Assembly: GCA_009774765.1 (NCBI GenBank)
Contig: VSOK01000003.1
Location: 31,468 to 95,467 of the forward strand
Direction of reading: 5' to 3'
Source: Bacteroidales bacterium
GTDB taxonomy: Bacteria; Bacteroidota; Bacteroidia; Bacteroidales; UBA932
DNA: 64,000 nt
Below are positions 1 to 8,407 of the stretch, piece by piece. A program made the position numbers and the translations under genes. Below the pieces are notes generated by a model, which had not been told where the DNA came from, did not search any database, and worked only from the letters and a program-made list of their open reading frames with translations. Position 1 is the first letter of the stretch; each line of letters opens with the position of its first letter.

Positions 1-2
1 TC

Positions 3-125
3 ACTCTTGAAGACGACTCCGTCAAGACAGGACGTTTCAGAGGCACTGAGACAATCAACTATGTACAGAACATCCACAACATTTATGAAGCATTCTGTAC
101 AATATCCGGCGAACCGTCTATCTGA
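3..125 (+). CDS. C-terminal end of an unidentified protein (5' truncated by window edge)
   Basis: An open frame enters from the left edge and ends at TGA 123-125, giving about 40 residues that finish with ISGEPSI. The codon choice resembles that of neighbouring real genes and the peptide has a normal composition, so I read it as the tail of a real gene. It converges with the permease gene on the other strand and the two stops overlap by 8 bp. No family can be assigned from this fragment. A longer open frame on the same strand (7-258) looks like a shadow of the opposite-strand permease. Confidence 0.5.
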   Translation, partial: TLEDDSVKTGRFRGTETINYVQNIHNIYEAFCTISGEPSI

Positions 126-1284
126 CCGAAACAGTCCTGACAGGATCCACTCTGGCGATAAACAGCGACGGTATCAGAAGAAGAAGCATGATTATGCAAT
201 ATACCGCGGCATCGGCAAGCAGGATCATAGGCAGATCGATATGCACAGGAACGTATGAAACGAAATAATTGGCCGGATTCAGACTTATCAGACGGGTCGT
301 CCACTGCACAGCGCACAAAGCAAGAGCAATAAGATTGCCCAGAACCATTCCTTTGAAAACAATCACGGATGAACTTGCAAGGAACACTTTGGCTATTGAA
401 CGGTCAGTCATTCCGAGAGCTTTCAGCAGCCCGATTGTGGAAATATTCTCAAACAGCATTATAAGCAGGCCAGAAATCATATTGAAACCGGCCACTATCG
501 TCATAAGGACCAGAATGAAAAGCACATTGAAGTCAATAAGGTTCAGCCAGTCAAAAAGCTGCGGATACATTTCCACAGCGGATGATGACACAACCGGCTC
601 TTCATCATCAGATGAATCATTGTAGGCGATGAAACCTATTTCATCGGCCATCGCATTCATTCCGGATACAGTCCTGTACCTGTCTTCCAGCATCACCTCC
701 AAAGCGGAGACCTGGCTCCTGTCCCATCCGTTGACCCTCTGCAGATCAGAAATTCCTGCATATACCACAAGCTTGTCCTTGACATCCAGGATGCCGTCAT
801 ATACGGACCGGACCTTGAACTTCCTGACCCTGACATTTTCTCCCACGAAATAAGTCAGCATATCATCACCTTCACGCAGTCCCATCATAGAAGCAAGCGC
901 GGAAGGGATCGACACTCCGAGAGTCCCGAGAGAATCCCCCTGCTCCGTACCTTTGAGTATGACACCGTGTATATTTTCACCGTGTTTTACTATTCCGGCC
1001 CTATAGACAACAGGAACAATGGATTTCACTCCTGGCAGAGATGAGATATGGGCAAGATACGAAGGATTCCTTTCTACAGGGGAACTGTCACCCACAGGGT
1101 TCATATCAACAGGAGTAAGCCGTACATCACCTGAAAAAGAAGACAGACCGTCCCGGATTTCATTCCTGAACCCGGAAGAAACGGCCACAGCCACTATCAC
1201 CACAAGAAAACTGACAGTGATACACAGAGCTGCGACTTTCCCTTTGAACCTGAGCCGTTTGGCTATAAACAACGAAACATCCAT
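118..1284 (-). CDS. ABC transporter permease, LolC/LolE (FtsX-like) type
   Basis: This is a 388-residue inner-membrane permease of the MacB/LolCE/FtsX superfamily, which in lipoprotein export works with a LolD-type ATPase. It shows the expected plan: a short cytoplasmic N-terminus (DVSLFIAKRLRF), TM1 at about residues 19-37, a periplasmic domain of about 220 residues, then three C-terminal membrane segments starting near LNLIDFNVLFILVLM. It ends with IDP-like ARVDPVRTVSVR, typical of LolE-like proteins. I chose the ATG at 1284 because a minus-strand -7 box (TACCTTTA) lies at 1311-1318. The frame stays open to 1374, but that extension would lie upstream of the transcript. No ATPase gene is adjacent, so its substrate is not proven. 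Confidence 0.85.
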   Translation of the reverse strand: MDVSLFIAKRLRFKGKVAALCITVSFLVVIVAVAVSSGFRNEIRDGLSSFSGDVRLTPVDMNPVGDSSPVERNPSYLAHISSLPGVKSIVPVVYRAGIVKHGENIHGVILKGTEQGDSLGTLGVSIPSALASMMGLREGDDMLTYFVGENVRVRKFKVRSVYDGILDVKDKLVVYAGISDLQRVNGWDRSQVSALEVMLEDRYRTVSGMNAMADEIGFIAYNDSSDDEEPVVSSSAVEMYPQLFDWLNLIDFNVLFILVLMTIVAGFNMISGLLIMLFENISTIGLLKALGMTDRSIAKVFLASSSVIVFKGMVLGNLIALALCAVQWTTRLISLNPANYFVSYVPVHIDLPMILLADAAVYCIIMLLLLIPSLFIARVDPVRTVSVR

Positions 1285-1310
1285 ATAGTCCGGAAGAATT
1301 TCTGAGCGTG

Positions 1311-1379
1311 TAAAGGTACGCATTTTCATACGATTCCGGCAAAAAGCCGCATTTATTTCGGGAAAAATCCGCATCTTTG
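1311..1379. promoter_or_regulatory. Divergent -7 boxes for the permease (-) and the YczE-like gene (+)
   Basis: On the minus strand TACCTTTA (1311-1318) sits 26 bp before the permease ATG. On the plus strand CATCTTTG (1372-1379), a one-mismatch version of TAnnTTTG, sits 23 bp before the ATG at 1403. No clear -33 box was seen for either. Confidence 0.45.
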
Positions 1380-1402
1380 CAGACTTTTAACTTTTTTCAG
1401 AT

Positions 1403-2086
1403 ATGAAAAACACATACAAAAATATCATAATAAGATATTCAGTCGCGACCGCAGGACTGGTACTTGTCGCCATCGGAGTCGCATTGTCAATCATTTCCGA
1501 TCTTGGAACATCACCGATATCATGCCTTCCTTACGTTCTGTCATTGTGGGGAGGGCTCACGGTTGGAGAATTCACGGCACTGATGCACCTGTTCTTCATA
1601 ATCCTGCAGATAATCCTGCTGAGAAGAAGATTCAGGATGGAAAACCTTATGCAGATCCTGGCCGCCGTAGTATTCGGAGGACTTACAGACCTTGCGATAT
1701 GGGGCACTTCCTGGATTGTCGCCGCTACATACACAGGAAAAGCATCCCTTATGCTGCTGTCCATCGTGATAACGGCAGCAGGAATCAGCATTGAAGTACG
1801 AGCACACGCCTGGATGCTTGCAGGAGAGATGACAGTTGCAGCCATATCAGACGTTACCGGATATAAATTCAGAAATGTCAAGATAATATTCGATGTGGTC
1901 CTCGTGGCGATTTCAGCCATAACTGCGTATATCATATTCAGAAATCCGATCGGCAACGGCACTGAAGTGGTCATAAGGGAAGGCACGCTCGCATCCGCCC
2001 TCCTGACAGGACTGTTCATGAAATTCATCGATCCTGTTACAGAAAAGATATTCGGCGGAATAATCGACAGGTATCAGGACAGATGA
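1403..2086 (+). CDS. YczE/YitT-like integral membrane protein (DUF6198-type)
   Basis: This 227-residue protein has about six hydrophobic segments and the N-terminal pattern GVALSIISDLGTSPISCLPYVLS, which is characteristic of the YczE/YyaS/YitT family of membrane proteins of unknown substrate. The next gene starts inside its last codons (ATG at 2083, stop ending 2086), so the two are translationally coupled. That neighbour is a BASS-type transporter, which suggests a small transport operon, but no substrate can be inferred. Confidence 0.75.
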   Translation: MKNTYKNIIIRYSVATAGLVLVAIGVALSIISDLGTSPISCLPYVLSLWGGLTVGEFTALMHLFFIILQIILLRRRFRMENLMQILAAVVFGGLTDLAIWGTSWIVAATYTGKASLMLLSIVITAAGISIEVRAHAWMLAGEMTVAAISDVTGYKFRNVKIIFDVVLVAISAITAYIIFRNPIGNGTEVVIREGTLASALLTGLFMKFIDPVTEKIFGGIIDRYQDR

Positions 2087-3042
2087 GCCCCATCAGATTC
2101 ATAAAAGACTGGATGCTTCCACTGTCTATGACAAGCGGAGTCCTTATATATCTGATTTACATCAACATACCGGTTCTCGCCCCTGCCGGGCCATACCTGC
2201 ACAGGACTGTGACCATACTACAGCCGCTGCTTCTGTTCATTATGCTTTTTCTGACATTCTGCCGTATAACCCCCAAAGATATAAGGCCGAGGAAATGGCA
2301 TAGAGGACTGTTGCTTTTCCAGTCATCCATATTTGTCGGACTTGCCGTGCTCCTTAGACTTCTGCCGGACTTTCACGGAAGCGTACTGATTGAAAGCGCG
2401 ATGCTCTGCATAATATGTCCGACCGCCACTGCGGCAGCCGTCGTGACAGGCAGGCTCGGAGGCGATATTTCAGGACTGACGGCATATATAATCCTGATAA
2501 ACCTGACGGCCGCCATACTCGTGCCGGCATTCGTACCGATAGTCCATCCTGTGGAGGGAATTACATTCTTTACAGCTTTCAGTATGATTATGGCAAAGGT
2601 CTTCCCGCTGCTGATATGCCCATGTCTGCTTGCATGGATAGTAAGATACCTTATGCCGAAACTCCACCGCAGAATAATGAGGTACGACAATCTGGCATTC
2701 TACATCTGGGGATTCAGCCTCATGCTGGCGATCCTGATGACCACCCGCTCGATAGTGCACAGCACAGTACCTGTCATATATATGATAGGAATAGCAGCCG
2801 TATCACTGGTATGCTGCGTCATACAGTTCTGGACAGGACGGAAAATCGGAAAACTTTACGGGGCGCATATCACCGCAGGACAGTCGCTCGGGCAGAAGAA
2901 CACCGTATTCGCAATCTGGATGGGATACACATTCATGACCCCTGTAACTTCAATTGCAGGAGGATTCTACAGCATCTGGCACAACGCCTACAATTCCTGG
3001 CAGCTGTACAGGAAAAGGAAAGAAAAACAGGAAAGCCTATAA
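2083..3042 (+). CDS. Bile acid:sodium symporter (BASS) family transporter
   Basis: This 319-residue protein has nine to ten membrane segments. The stretch SAMLCIICPTATAAAVVTGRLGGD corresponds to the conserved motif of BASS/ArsB-NhaA-fold transporters before the first crossover helix. The C-terminal part (LGQKNTVFAIWMGYTFMTP) corresponds to the second crossover. The start overlaps the preceding YczE-like gene by 4 bp. The stop overlaps the convergent TPR gene by 6 bp. The substrate could be a bile acid, pantoate or another organic anion; the sequence does not decide. Confidence 0.75.
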   Translation: MSPIRFIKDWMLPLSMTSGVLIYLIYINIPVLAPAGPYLHRTVTILQPLLLFIMLFLTFCRITPKDIRPRKWHRGLLLFQSSIFVGLAVLLRLLPDFHGSVLIESAMLCIICPTATAAAVVTGRLGGDISGLTAYIILINLTAAILVPAFVPIVHPVEGITFFTAFSMIMAKVFPLLICPCLLAWIVRYLMPKLHRRIMRYDNLAFYIWGFSLMLAILMTTRSIVHSTVPVIYMIGIAAVSLVCCVIQFWTGRKIGKLYGAHITAGQSLGQKNTVFAIWMGYTFMTPVTSIAGGFYSIWHNAYNSWQLYRKRKEKQESL

Positions 3043-3978
3043 AAGATCAAGCCGTGTCTGGGCAGACATCCTCTCAGTCTCGTCAGGAGTACATCTGACA
3101 AGCATAGGAAGGTATTTCTTCTCCAGCTTAAGATTCTTCTGACGTCGGCTCAGAAGTACGCAGTTCTTTATTGCAGTATAGTCGTCAGGATTGATTTTCA
3201 ATACCTTGTTGTAATATTTCAGAGCCTTTTTGTAGTCTTTCTGAGCTACAAGATAATAGGAGCCTATATTTGAGAGAAAGACCGTGGAATTCGGATTCAC
3301 AGCAAGCATCTTCTCGGAAAGGGCCTTGAATGTCTCGTACGATGAATCGGAAGCGATATTGTAGAATACAAATCCGTATTCCTGCACAGCACCTTCAAAG
3401 AACTCGTCATCCACATCTTCTTCCCCGAACTTCCATCCATCCTTTGAAGCATAGTAATCATCGATTATACCGCTCAGACAGGCGAATGCCATATCCGGAC
3501 TCTCCTTCTCGTATGCAGTCAGAGCGGCCGCCTTCATAAACCGTATGTCAAGGGCTTTCGGGAACAGGCTTATCGCCTTGTCGAGATTTTTCAGCGCGAT
3601 GGAGAAAAGCGAATCATCATAATTCGTCTCTTCAAAATAATTTATCTCGGCTCCTGTGGAGTCCTTCAATGCAAAAAGCGGCTCATTCCCGAGATAGCGT
3701 CTTCCGGGCTTCTGCACCACTGCACTGGACTGCGATTTGGTAAGGTAATAGCTATATTTGGCAAGCAGCAGCTTGCGGTTGTCCGGATCAACCTGTTCCC
3801 AGTTGTCAAGTACGGTCTCGACACCGACCCCTGCATACCCGAGCTTTGAAACAAGCATATCATACTTCTGGGCGAATTTGTCGGAAGCTCCGGATATATC
3901 CTGACCGTCCTGCGCATACGACACCGCGAAGGCGCAGCATGCAAGCAGCGTAAAAATCATCTTTTTCATATCATTCAT
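3037..3978 (-). CDS. Secreted tetratricopeptide-repeat protein
   Basis: This 313-residue protein begins with a signal peptide (KKMIFTLLACCAFAVSYAQ), so it is exported. Near residues 240-290 it contains TPR-like helices (LSNIGSYYLVAQKDYKKALKYYNKVLKINPDD), and earlier helices around 120-165 also resemble TPRs. Its ATG overlaps the rsmF stop (ATGA at 3975-3978), so it is the last gene of the pyrE-SRPBCC-rsmF-TPR operon. A periplasmic scaffold role is typical of such proteins, but the partner is unknown. Confidence 0.75.
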   Translation of the reverse strand: MNDMKKMIFTLLACCAFAVSYAQDGQDISGASDKFAQKYDMLVSKLGYAGVGVETVLDNWEQVDPDNRKLLLAKYSYYLTKSQSSAVVQKPGRRYLGNEPLFALKDSTGAEINYFEETNYDDSLFSIALKNLDKAISLFPKALDIRFMKAAALTAYEKESPDMAFACLSGIIDDYYASKDGWKFGEEDVDDEFFEGAVQEYGFVFYNIASDSSYETFKALSEKMLAVNPNSTVFLSNIGSYYLVAQKDYKKALKYYNKVLKINPDDYTAIKNCVLLSRRQKNLKLEKKYLPMLVRCTPDETERMSAQTRLDLL

Positions 3979-5348
3979 TGTATACTCATTCTTATTCTTC
4001 TGTTCTGCGGATGAAGATTATTGCATCTTGACCCGAGATTCTTGACAAATCCGAGAGACAGCCCGTTATAGCAGACCCTGAGATATCCCTTAGGGGCATC
4101 AGGCAGGACTATAGTATCCCTGTGCAGGAATGCCAGCGCAGTCTTAAGGTCAAGTTCCGCGGCAGGAAATGCCTCACCGTCAAGAATAGCGGTCAAGGCC
4201 ATATCGGCAGAAGGGACCAGATCCTTTCCCTTCATCTCCCCTACCGCGCATCCCGTCCTGATAGGACGGACAGCTTCACTGACAAAATCAATCTCATCAG
4301 CAATGACTTCAGGACATACAACCTCAAGATTCCCGGCCTGTCTTATAGATACCGGAACTGAAAAAAGATTTTCAATCCCCTTATATGCACCCTTCTGCTT
4401 TCTCCCTACGGATGAATTTCTCTTCATACGCAATACGTCCGTCTCCCCGTTCTTGAGAACAGCGGCACAATACTGTCCTTCTCCAGGGACAAAACCGGGA
4501 ACAAGAGCGTATCCGCAGTCCGTCTTTATGACTCCTGGAAAATCCAGATCAGTCATCAACGGCACGGAATCGAAATTCTCTGAAATCCAACTGATATTCA
4601 TATCGTTCTCATACCTGTTGAACGTACAGGTGGAATAAATCAGCACCCCGTCACCGCATAGTGCCGGCCAGATGTCCGCTACAATCCTCCTCTGCCTCGA
4701 GCTGCACAGGTCCACATTATCCTTCGACCATTGCGCCACAGCCTGTTCATCCTTTCTGAACATACCTTCACCCGAACACGGCATATCCGCTACAATTATA
4801 TCAAAATAGCCTTTAAGACGGGCAAAGGCAGCCGGATCGGCATTCGTCACAACAACATTGGGGTCACCCCACAAAGCCACATTGTCCGCAAGTACGCCCG
4901 CTCTGGCCTTCATCACCTCGTTCGAGACAAGTATGAAGGAATCATCGCATAAAAGACGCAGAGAAGCGGCAAGGTCAGTCGTCTTTCCTCCAGGAGCCGC
5001 ACAAAGGTCAAGAACCCTCAATGGGCGGCCAAGCCCTGAAAATCTACCGGCTGCAACCCTACGGAACATTTCTCCGACAAACATAGAAGATGAATCCTGT
5101 ACATAGTACGCCCCGCAGTGCAGCAGAGGATCAAGAGTAAATACAGGACGCCTGTCCAGCAGGAATCCGTAACGGCTCCACGGGACCTCCTCAAGCCCGC
5201 ATCCGAAATGCGTGGCAGAAGACAGCTTGGAAGGGTTCAGACGTACTGATACGGAAGCCGGCTCATCAAATGCCGAGAAAGCGACAGCCGCCTTTTCAGC
5301 CCCTATCGCTTCCTCAAGATATTCTTTGAAACATTTGTCTATATTCAT
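3975..5348 (-). CDS. rsmF: rRNA (cytosine-C5) methyltransferase, RsmF/NOL1-NOP2-Sun family
   Basis: This SAM-dependent RNA m5C methyltransferase has 457 residues. The SAM-binding motif CAAPGGKTTDLA is at about 116-127. The PCSGEG motif is at 190-195 with catalytic-cycle Cys191, and STCTFNRYEN carries the nucleophile at about Cys241. The C-terminal third fits the RNA-binding extension of RsmF-type enzymes, ending in NRRIRMSIQ. Its start overlaps the SRPBCC stop (5345-5348). Assignment to 16S rRNA C1407 rather than another site is by family similarity only. Confidence 0.85.
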   Translation of the reverse strand: MNIDKCFKEYLEEAIGAEKAAVAFSAFDEPASVSVRLNPSKLSSATHFGCGLEEVPWSRYGFLLDRRPVFTLDPLLHCGAYYVQDSSSMFVGEMFRRVAAGRFSGLGRPLRVLDLCAAPGGKTTDLAASLRLLCDDSFILVSNEVMKARAGVLADNVALWGDPNVVVTNADPAAFARLKGYFDIIVADMPCSGEGMFRKDEQAVAQWSKDNVDLCSSRQRRIVADIWPALCGDGVLIYSTCTFNRYENDMNISWISENFDSVPLMTDLDFPGVIKTDCGYALVPGFVPGEGQYCAAVLKNGETDVLRMKRNSSVGRKQKGAYKGIENLFSVPVSIRQAGNLEVVCPEVIADEIDFVSEAVRPIRTGCAVGEMKGKDLVPSADMALTAILDGEAFPAAELDLKTALAFLHRDTIVLPDAPKGYLRVCYNGLSLGFVKNLGSRCNNLHPQNRRIRMSIQ

Positions 5349-5803
5349 TTCCCGAATCCTTCCGGATACATTGAAGGGTCTATCCCCTCGGGCATCCTTC
5401 CTTCCGAGACCGCCGCAAGTCCGTCCACCATCCTGTCAAGACCTTCCTGCAGTTTCGAGCCGAGCATCATCTTCATCATAAGATTCAGGTCAGCCGACAG
5501 CTCAATCGAAAAATCCGTCTTGTCAGGCTCCCCGGTGGAGTCGAAGTGCATTGATACGGTAAAATTGAACGGTGCTCCATTGTCGACAAAATCAATCCTC
5601 GAATACGGGACCCTTTCAGATATCCTCACCCCGATATTGAATCCCTGCACGACAGCGGTTATAGTGTCATAATCAGCCGTAATCCCCTGCCTTTTGTCCT
5701 CCGGGACAAACTGCAGAAAGTTCCGCATATCCACAAACGCCATATAAAGCATATACGGAGCTTTCGAGACGACAGCGTGCTTGCTTTTGATTTCAGTCCT
5801 CAT
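5345..5803 (-). CDS. SRPBCC-fold (polyketide cyclase-like) small protein
   Basis: This 152-residue protein opens with a typical SRPBCC start (IKSKHAVVSKAPYMLYMAFVDMRNF). It then alternates strands and ends with a long amphipathic helix (MMKMMLGSKLQEGLDRMVDGLAA), as in the Bet v1/START-like fold that binds hydrophobic ligands. It lies 12 bp downstream of pyrE and overlaps rsmF by 4 bp, so it is an internal operon member. No catalytic role can be assigned. Confidence 0.65.
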   Translation of the reverse strand: MRTEIKSKHAVVSKAPYMLYMAFVDMRNFLQFVPEDKRQGITADYDTITAVVQGFNIGVRISERVPYSRIDFVDNGAPFNFTVSMHFDSTGEPDKTDFSIELSADLNLMMKMMLGSKLQEGLDRMVDGLAAVSEGRMPEGIDPSMYPEGFGK

Positions 5804-5815
5804 AACTCCCGTCCG

Positions 5816-6451
5816 TTACTCCTGTCCCCAAGTAGAAGGGGAATATCTCCACTCCTTGAGAAGTCCTATATCCGAGTCCTTTATATATCCTGTCTCACTT
5901 GCGACCTCCACAAGGGCATCATAGTTGGTCAGGGTGTTCAGTTCGACATTTGCATTCTCGAATGCACGTCTTGAAACATTGAAATTGTATGAGAATATGG
6001 CTACCATACCCATAACCTCAGCACCCGACTTGTTGAGCGCGTCAACCGCCGCAAGGCTGCTCATTCCAGTAGAGATGAGATCCTCCACCACAACGACTTT
6101 GGACCCTTCAGCCAGGATGCCTTCAATCTGCGAACCTGTACCGTGGTCCTTCGGCTTAGGTCTTACGTATATGAAAGGTTTTCCGAGGAAATGCGCAATC
6201 AGCATTCCGTGCGCTATAGCACCCGTAGCCACACCGGCTATGACATCAGCGTCAGGATACCTGCTGTTGATATTGTCAGCCATCCATCTGCACACCTGTT
6301 CACGCAGCTGCGGGTATGAAAGTATCCTTCTGTTATCGCAATATATAGGCGAACGCCATCCTGAAGCCCAGGTGAACGGATTGTCCGGACGAAGCATCAC
6401 GGCCTTTATTTCAAGCAGTGATTTTGCCACTGTTCTCTCTATTGATTCCAT
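5816..6451 (-). CDS. pyrE: Orotate phosphoribosyltransferase
   Basis: PyrE joins orotate to PRPP to form OMP in UMP synthesis. From the ATG at 6451 it has 211 residues. The PRPP-binding loop VVVVEDLISTGMSS lies at about 119-132, and the flexible-loop lysines lie in YVRPKPKDHGTGSQIEG at about 95-111. The start at 6451 is preferred over 6499 because the minus-strand -7 box TATCTTTG is at 6504-6511, so 6499 would fall at the transcription start. It is the first gene of a four-gene operon and is divergent from a NUDIX gene, with promoters that face each other. Confidence 0.93.
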   Translation of the reverse strand: MESIERTVAKSLLEIKAVMLRPDNPFTWASGWRSPIYCDNRRILSYPQLREQVCRWMADNINSRYPDADVIAGVATGAIAHGMLIAHFLGKPFIYVRPKPKDHGTGSQIEGILAEGSKVVVVEDLISTGMSSLAAVDALNKSGAEVMGMVAIFSYNFNVSRRAFENANVELNTLTNYDALVEVASETGYIKDSDIGLLKEWRYSPSTWGQE

Positions 6452-6484
6452 AAATTTATTGGTTAATAATTCATATCTTCTGCC

Positions 6485-6511
6485 TATCTTTGCAGGCATC
6501 TTGCAAAGATA
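6485..6511. promoter_or_regulatory. Face-to-face -7 boxes in one palindrome (pyrE and NUDIX gene)
   Basis: TATCTTTGCA on the plus strand (6485-6494) and its exact inverse TGCAAAGATA (6502-6511) flank a 7-bp centre. Each arm is a full Bacteroidetes -7 box and they point toward each other. The NUDIX transcript would therefore start near 6499 and run through the pyrE box, and the pyrE transcript would start near 6497 and run through the NUDIX box. Confidence 0.65.
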
Positions 6512-6531
6512 ATAAAATAAATTGTATTTAT

Positions 6532-7143
6532 ATGCACAGGATATACTTCGAAAAGAGATGTATAATTATCTGTCAGCCACACGAGCAGGCACTGACCGAC
6601 CCCAATGCCGTACAGTTCTGCCCAGGAGACAGGATAGACCTCCATACCCTCGTCGGGATGTTCGAAACTTCAGACAGCCTGCGCAGAATATATATACCTA
6701 CATGCGACACGGAGACTGCATATAAAAGAATCTGCTCCGAATTTGTAGAAGTGAATGCAGGAGGAGGACTCGTATCCAACAGAAGAGGCGACTTTCTTCT
6801 CATAAGGCGCAACGGACTATGGGACCTGCCCAAAGGGCACCAGGAGGCCGGGGAAGACATCAGCACCACGGCATTGAGGGAAGTGCAGGAGGAGACGGGA
6901 ATAAACCTTCTCGAGCTCAAGGACCTTATCTGCATCACAGACCACTGCTACAGACGCGACGGCAAATGGCATCTGAAACACACATACTGGTACAATATGC
7001 TGTACAATGACCCTACAGACCTGACGCCCCAGAAAGAGGAGGACATATCCAAGGCCGCATGGGTCGCCAAATCAAGCCTGCCTCCTTTTCTGCACAATAC
7101 ATTTCCGTCCATCGTGGAGGTTTTCAGGGAGGCAAAAGTATAA
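6532..7143 (+). CDS. NUDIX hydrolase
   Basis: A 203-residue protein with a complete Nudix box at about 102-124 (G-HQEAG-E, then REVQEETGI), which binds the metal and cleaves a nucleoside-diphosphate-X bond. The 80 residues before it form a Bacteroidetes-specific N-terminal part with no motif I recognise. The ATG at 6532 is chosen because the plus -7 box lies at 6485-6492; the earlier start at 6490 would be inside the promoter. The substrate is not evident. Divergence from pyrE may hint at nucleotide housekeeping, but that is inference. Confidence 0.85.
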   Translation: MHRIYFEKRCIIICQPHEQALTDPNAVQFCPGDRIDLHTLVGMFETSDSLRRIYIPTCDTETAYKRICSEFVEVNAGGGLVSNRRGDFLLIRRNGLWDLPKGHQEAGEDISTTALREVQEETGINLLELKDLICITDHCYRRDGKWHLKHTYWYNMLYNDPTDLTPQKEEDISKAAWVAKSSLPPFLHNTFPSIVEVFREAKV

Positions 7144-7234
7144 TTTTCACAAAATTTCAGGCAGAGTGAAACAAATTGCAGAAAAAACCGTATAATGTTA
7201 TGTACTGTCTAAACCAAAAAGAAGTTATTGCATT

Positions 7235-8284
7235 ATGAAACTTTCGCAGTTTAATTTTAACCTGACAAAAGACAAAGTAGCATCAGAGCCGCCGAGATGG
7301 CGTGATGACTGCAAACTTATGGTCCTTCACAAGGACACCGGAGAAATCGAACACAAGATATTCAAAGACATAATAGAATATTTCGGCAAAGGGGATACTT
7401 TTGTACTGAATGACACAAAGGTTTTTCCTGCACGCCTGTACGGCAACAAAGAGAAGACAGGTGCCGACATCGAGGTATTCCTCTTGAGGGAACTCAACCG
7501 CGAGCAGAGGCTTTGGGATGTCATTGTGGACCCTGCAAGAAAAATCCGTATCGGAAACAAGCTGTATTTCGGTGAGGACGAGAACCTTGTAGCCGAAGTC
7601 ATCGACAACACCACATCCCGCGGAAGAACCCTGAGGTTCCTGTACGACGGGCCATACGAGGAATTCAAGGAGACATTGTTCAGCCTCGGAGAGCCTCCTG
7701 TGCCAAAATGGGTAAAAGAAAAGGTGACAGAGGAAGATGTGGAGAATTTCCAGACGATCTTCGCTGCCCACGAAGGAGCCGTATCCGCACCGGCGGCCGG
7801 TCTCCATTTCAGCAGGGAGCTGTTCAACAGGATGATTCTCAAAGACATCAACAAAGCATTCATCACCCTGCACATGGGTATCGGACATTTCAGGTCCGTA
7901 GACGTGGAAGACCTTTCGAAACACAAGATGGATTCGGAAAGGCTTATCATCACACCCGAAGCGGCCGATATCATCAACAGCACAAAAGCGGCTAAACACA
8001 AGGTCGTGGCTGTCGGAGTGACTGTAATCCGCGGTCTTGAAGCATACTACACCACAAACGACGAGGTCATCGCATTTGACGGATGGACAAACAAATTCAT
8101 TTTCCCTCCGTACAGGTTCGCGATTCCGGACGCCATAGTATCAAACTTCCATCTGCCATGCTCTACAATGCTGATGTCGGTTGCCGCTTTCGGAGGATAT
8201 GAGAACGTTATGAAAGCCTACGGCGTGGCCCTTAAAGAAGGCTACAAGTTCGGTCCTTACGGAGACGCTATGCTTATATTGTAA
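7235..8284 (+). CDS. queA: S-adenosylmethionine:tRNA ribosyltransferase-isomerase
   Basis: QueA transfers and isomerises the ribosyl group of SAM onto preQ1 in tRNA to make epoxyqueuosine. The 349-residue length is normal. Recognisable family blocks are DTFVLNDTKVFPARLYG, AAHEGAVSAPAAGLHFS, TLHMGIGHFRSVDVEDLSKHKMDSE and SNFHLPCSTMLMSVAAFGG. It is monocistronic, closed by the strong terminator at 8321-8359. Confidence 0.93.
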   Translation: MKLSQFNFNLTKDKVASEPPRWRDDCKLMVLHKDTGEIEHKIFKDIIEYFGKGDTFVLNDTKVFPARLYGNKEKTGADIEVFLLRELNREQRLWDVIVDPARKIRIGNKLYFGEDENLVAEVIDNTTSRGRTLRFLYDGPYEEFKETLFSLGEPPVPKWVKEKVTEEDVENFQTIFAAHEGAVSAPAAGLHFSRELFNRMILKDINKAFITLHMGIGHFRSVDVEDLSKHKMDSERLIITPEAADIINSTKAAKHKVVAVGVTVIRGLEAYYTTNDEVIAFDGWTNKFIFPPYRFAIPDAIVSNFHLPCSTMLMSVAAFGGYENVMKAYGVALKEGYKFGPYGDAMLIL

Positions 8285-8320
8285 AATTTCCTCAAAAAGA
8301 GAAAATATCATAAAAAACAG

Positions 8321-8359
8321 AAAAACCGCCTGCAGGGAAGTTCCCCGCAGGCGGTTTTT
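8321..8359 (+). terminator. Rho-independent terminator after queA
   Basis: AAAAACCGCCTGC and GCAGGCGGTTTTT form a near-perfect stem over a short GGGAAGTTCCCC-containing apex, ending in a T run. Confidence 0.9.
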
Positions 8360-8373
8360 CTTTCATATTGACA

Positions 8374-8381
8374 TACTTTTG
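8374..8381 (+). promoter_or_regulatory. -7 box of the dprA promoter
   Basis: TACTTTTG lies 27 bp before the dprA ATG and just after the queA terminator. It fits TAnnTTTG. Confidence 0.6.
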
Positions 8382-8407
8382 CATTCGACCAATACACAAA
8401 GTAGCCT

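Noticed and set aside
2415..3098. Long plus-strand frame inside the BASS transporter gene
   Set aside because: It is a shadow of the transporter frame; composition is unlike a protein (many His, Arg and Asp in random order).
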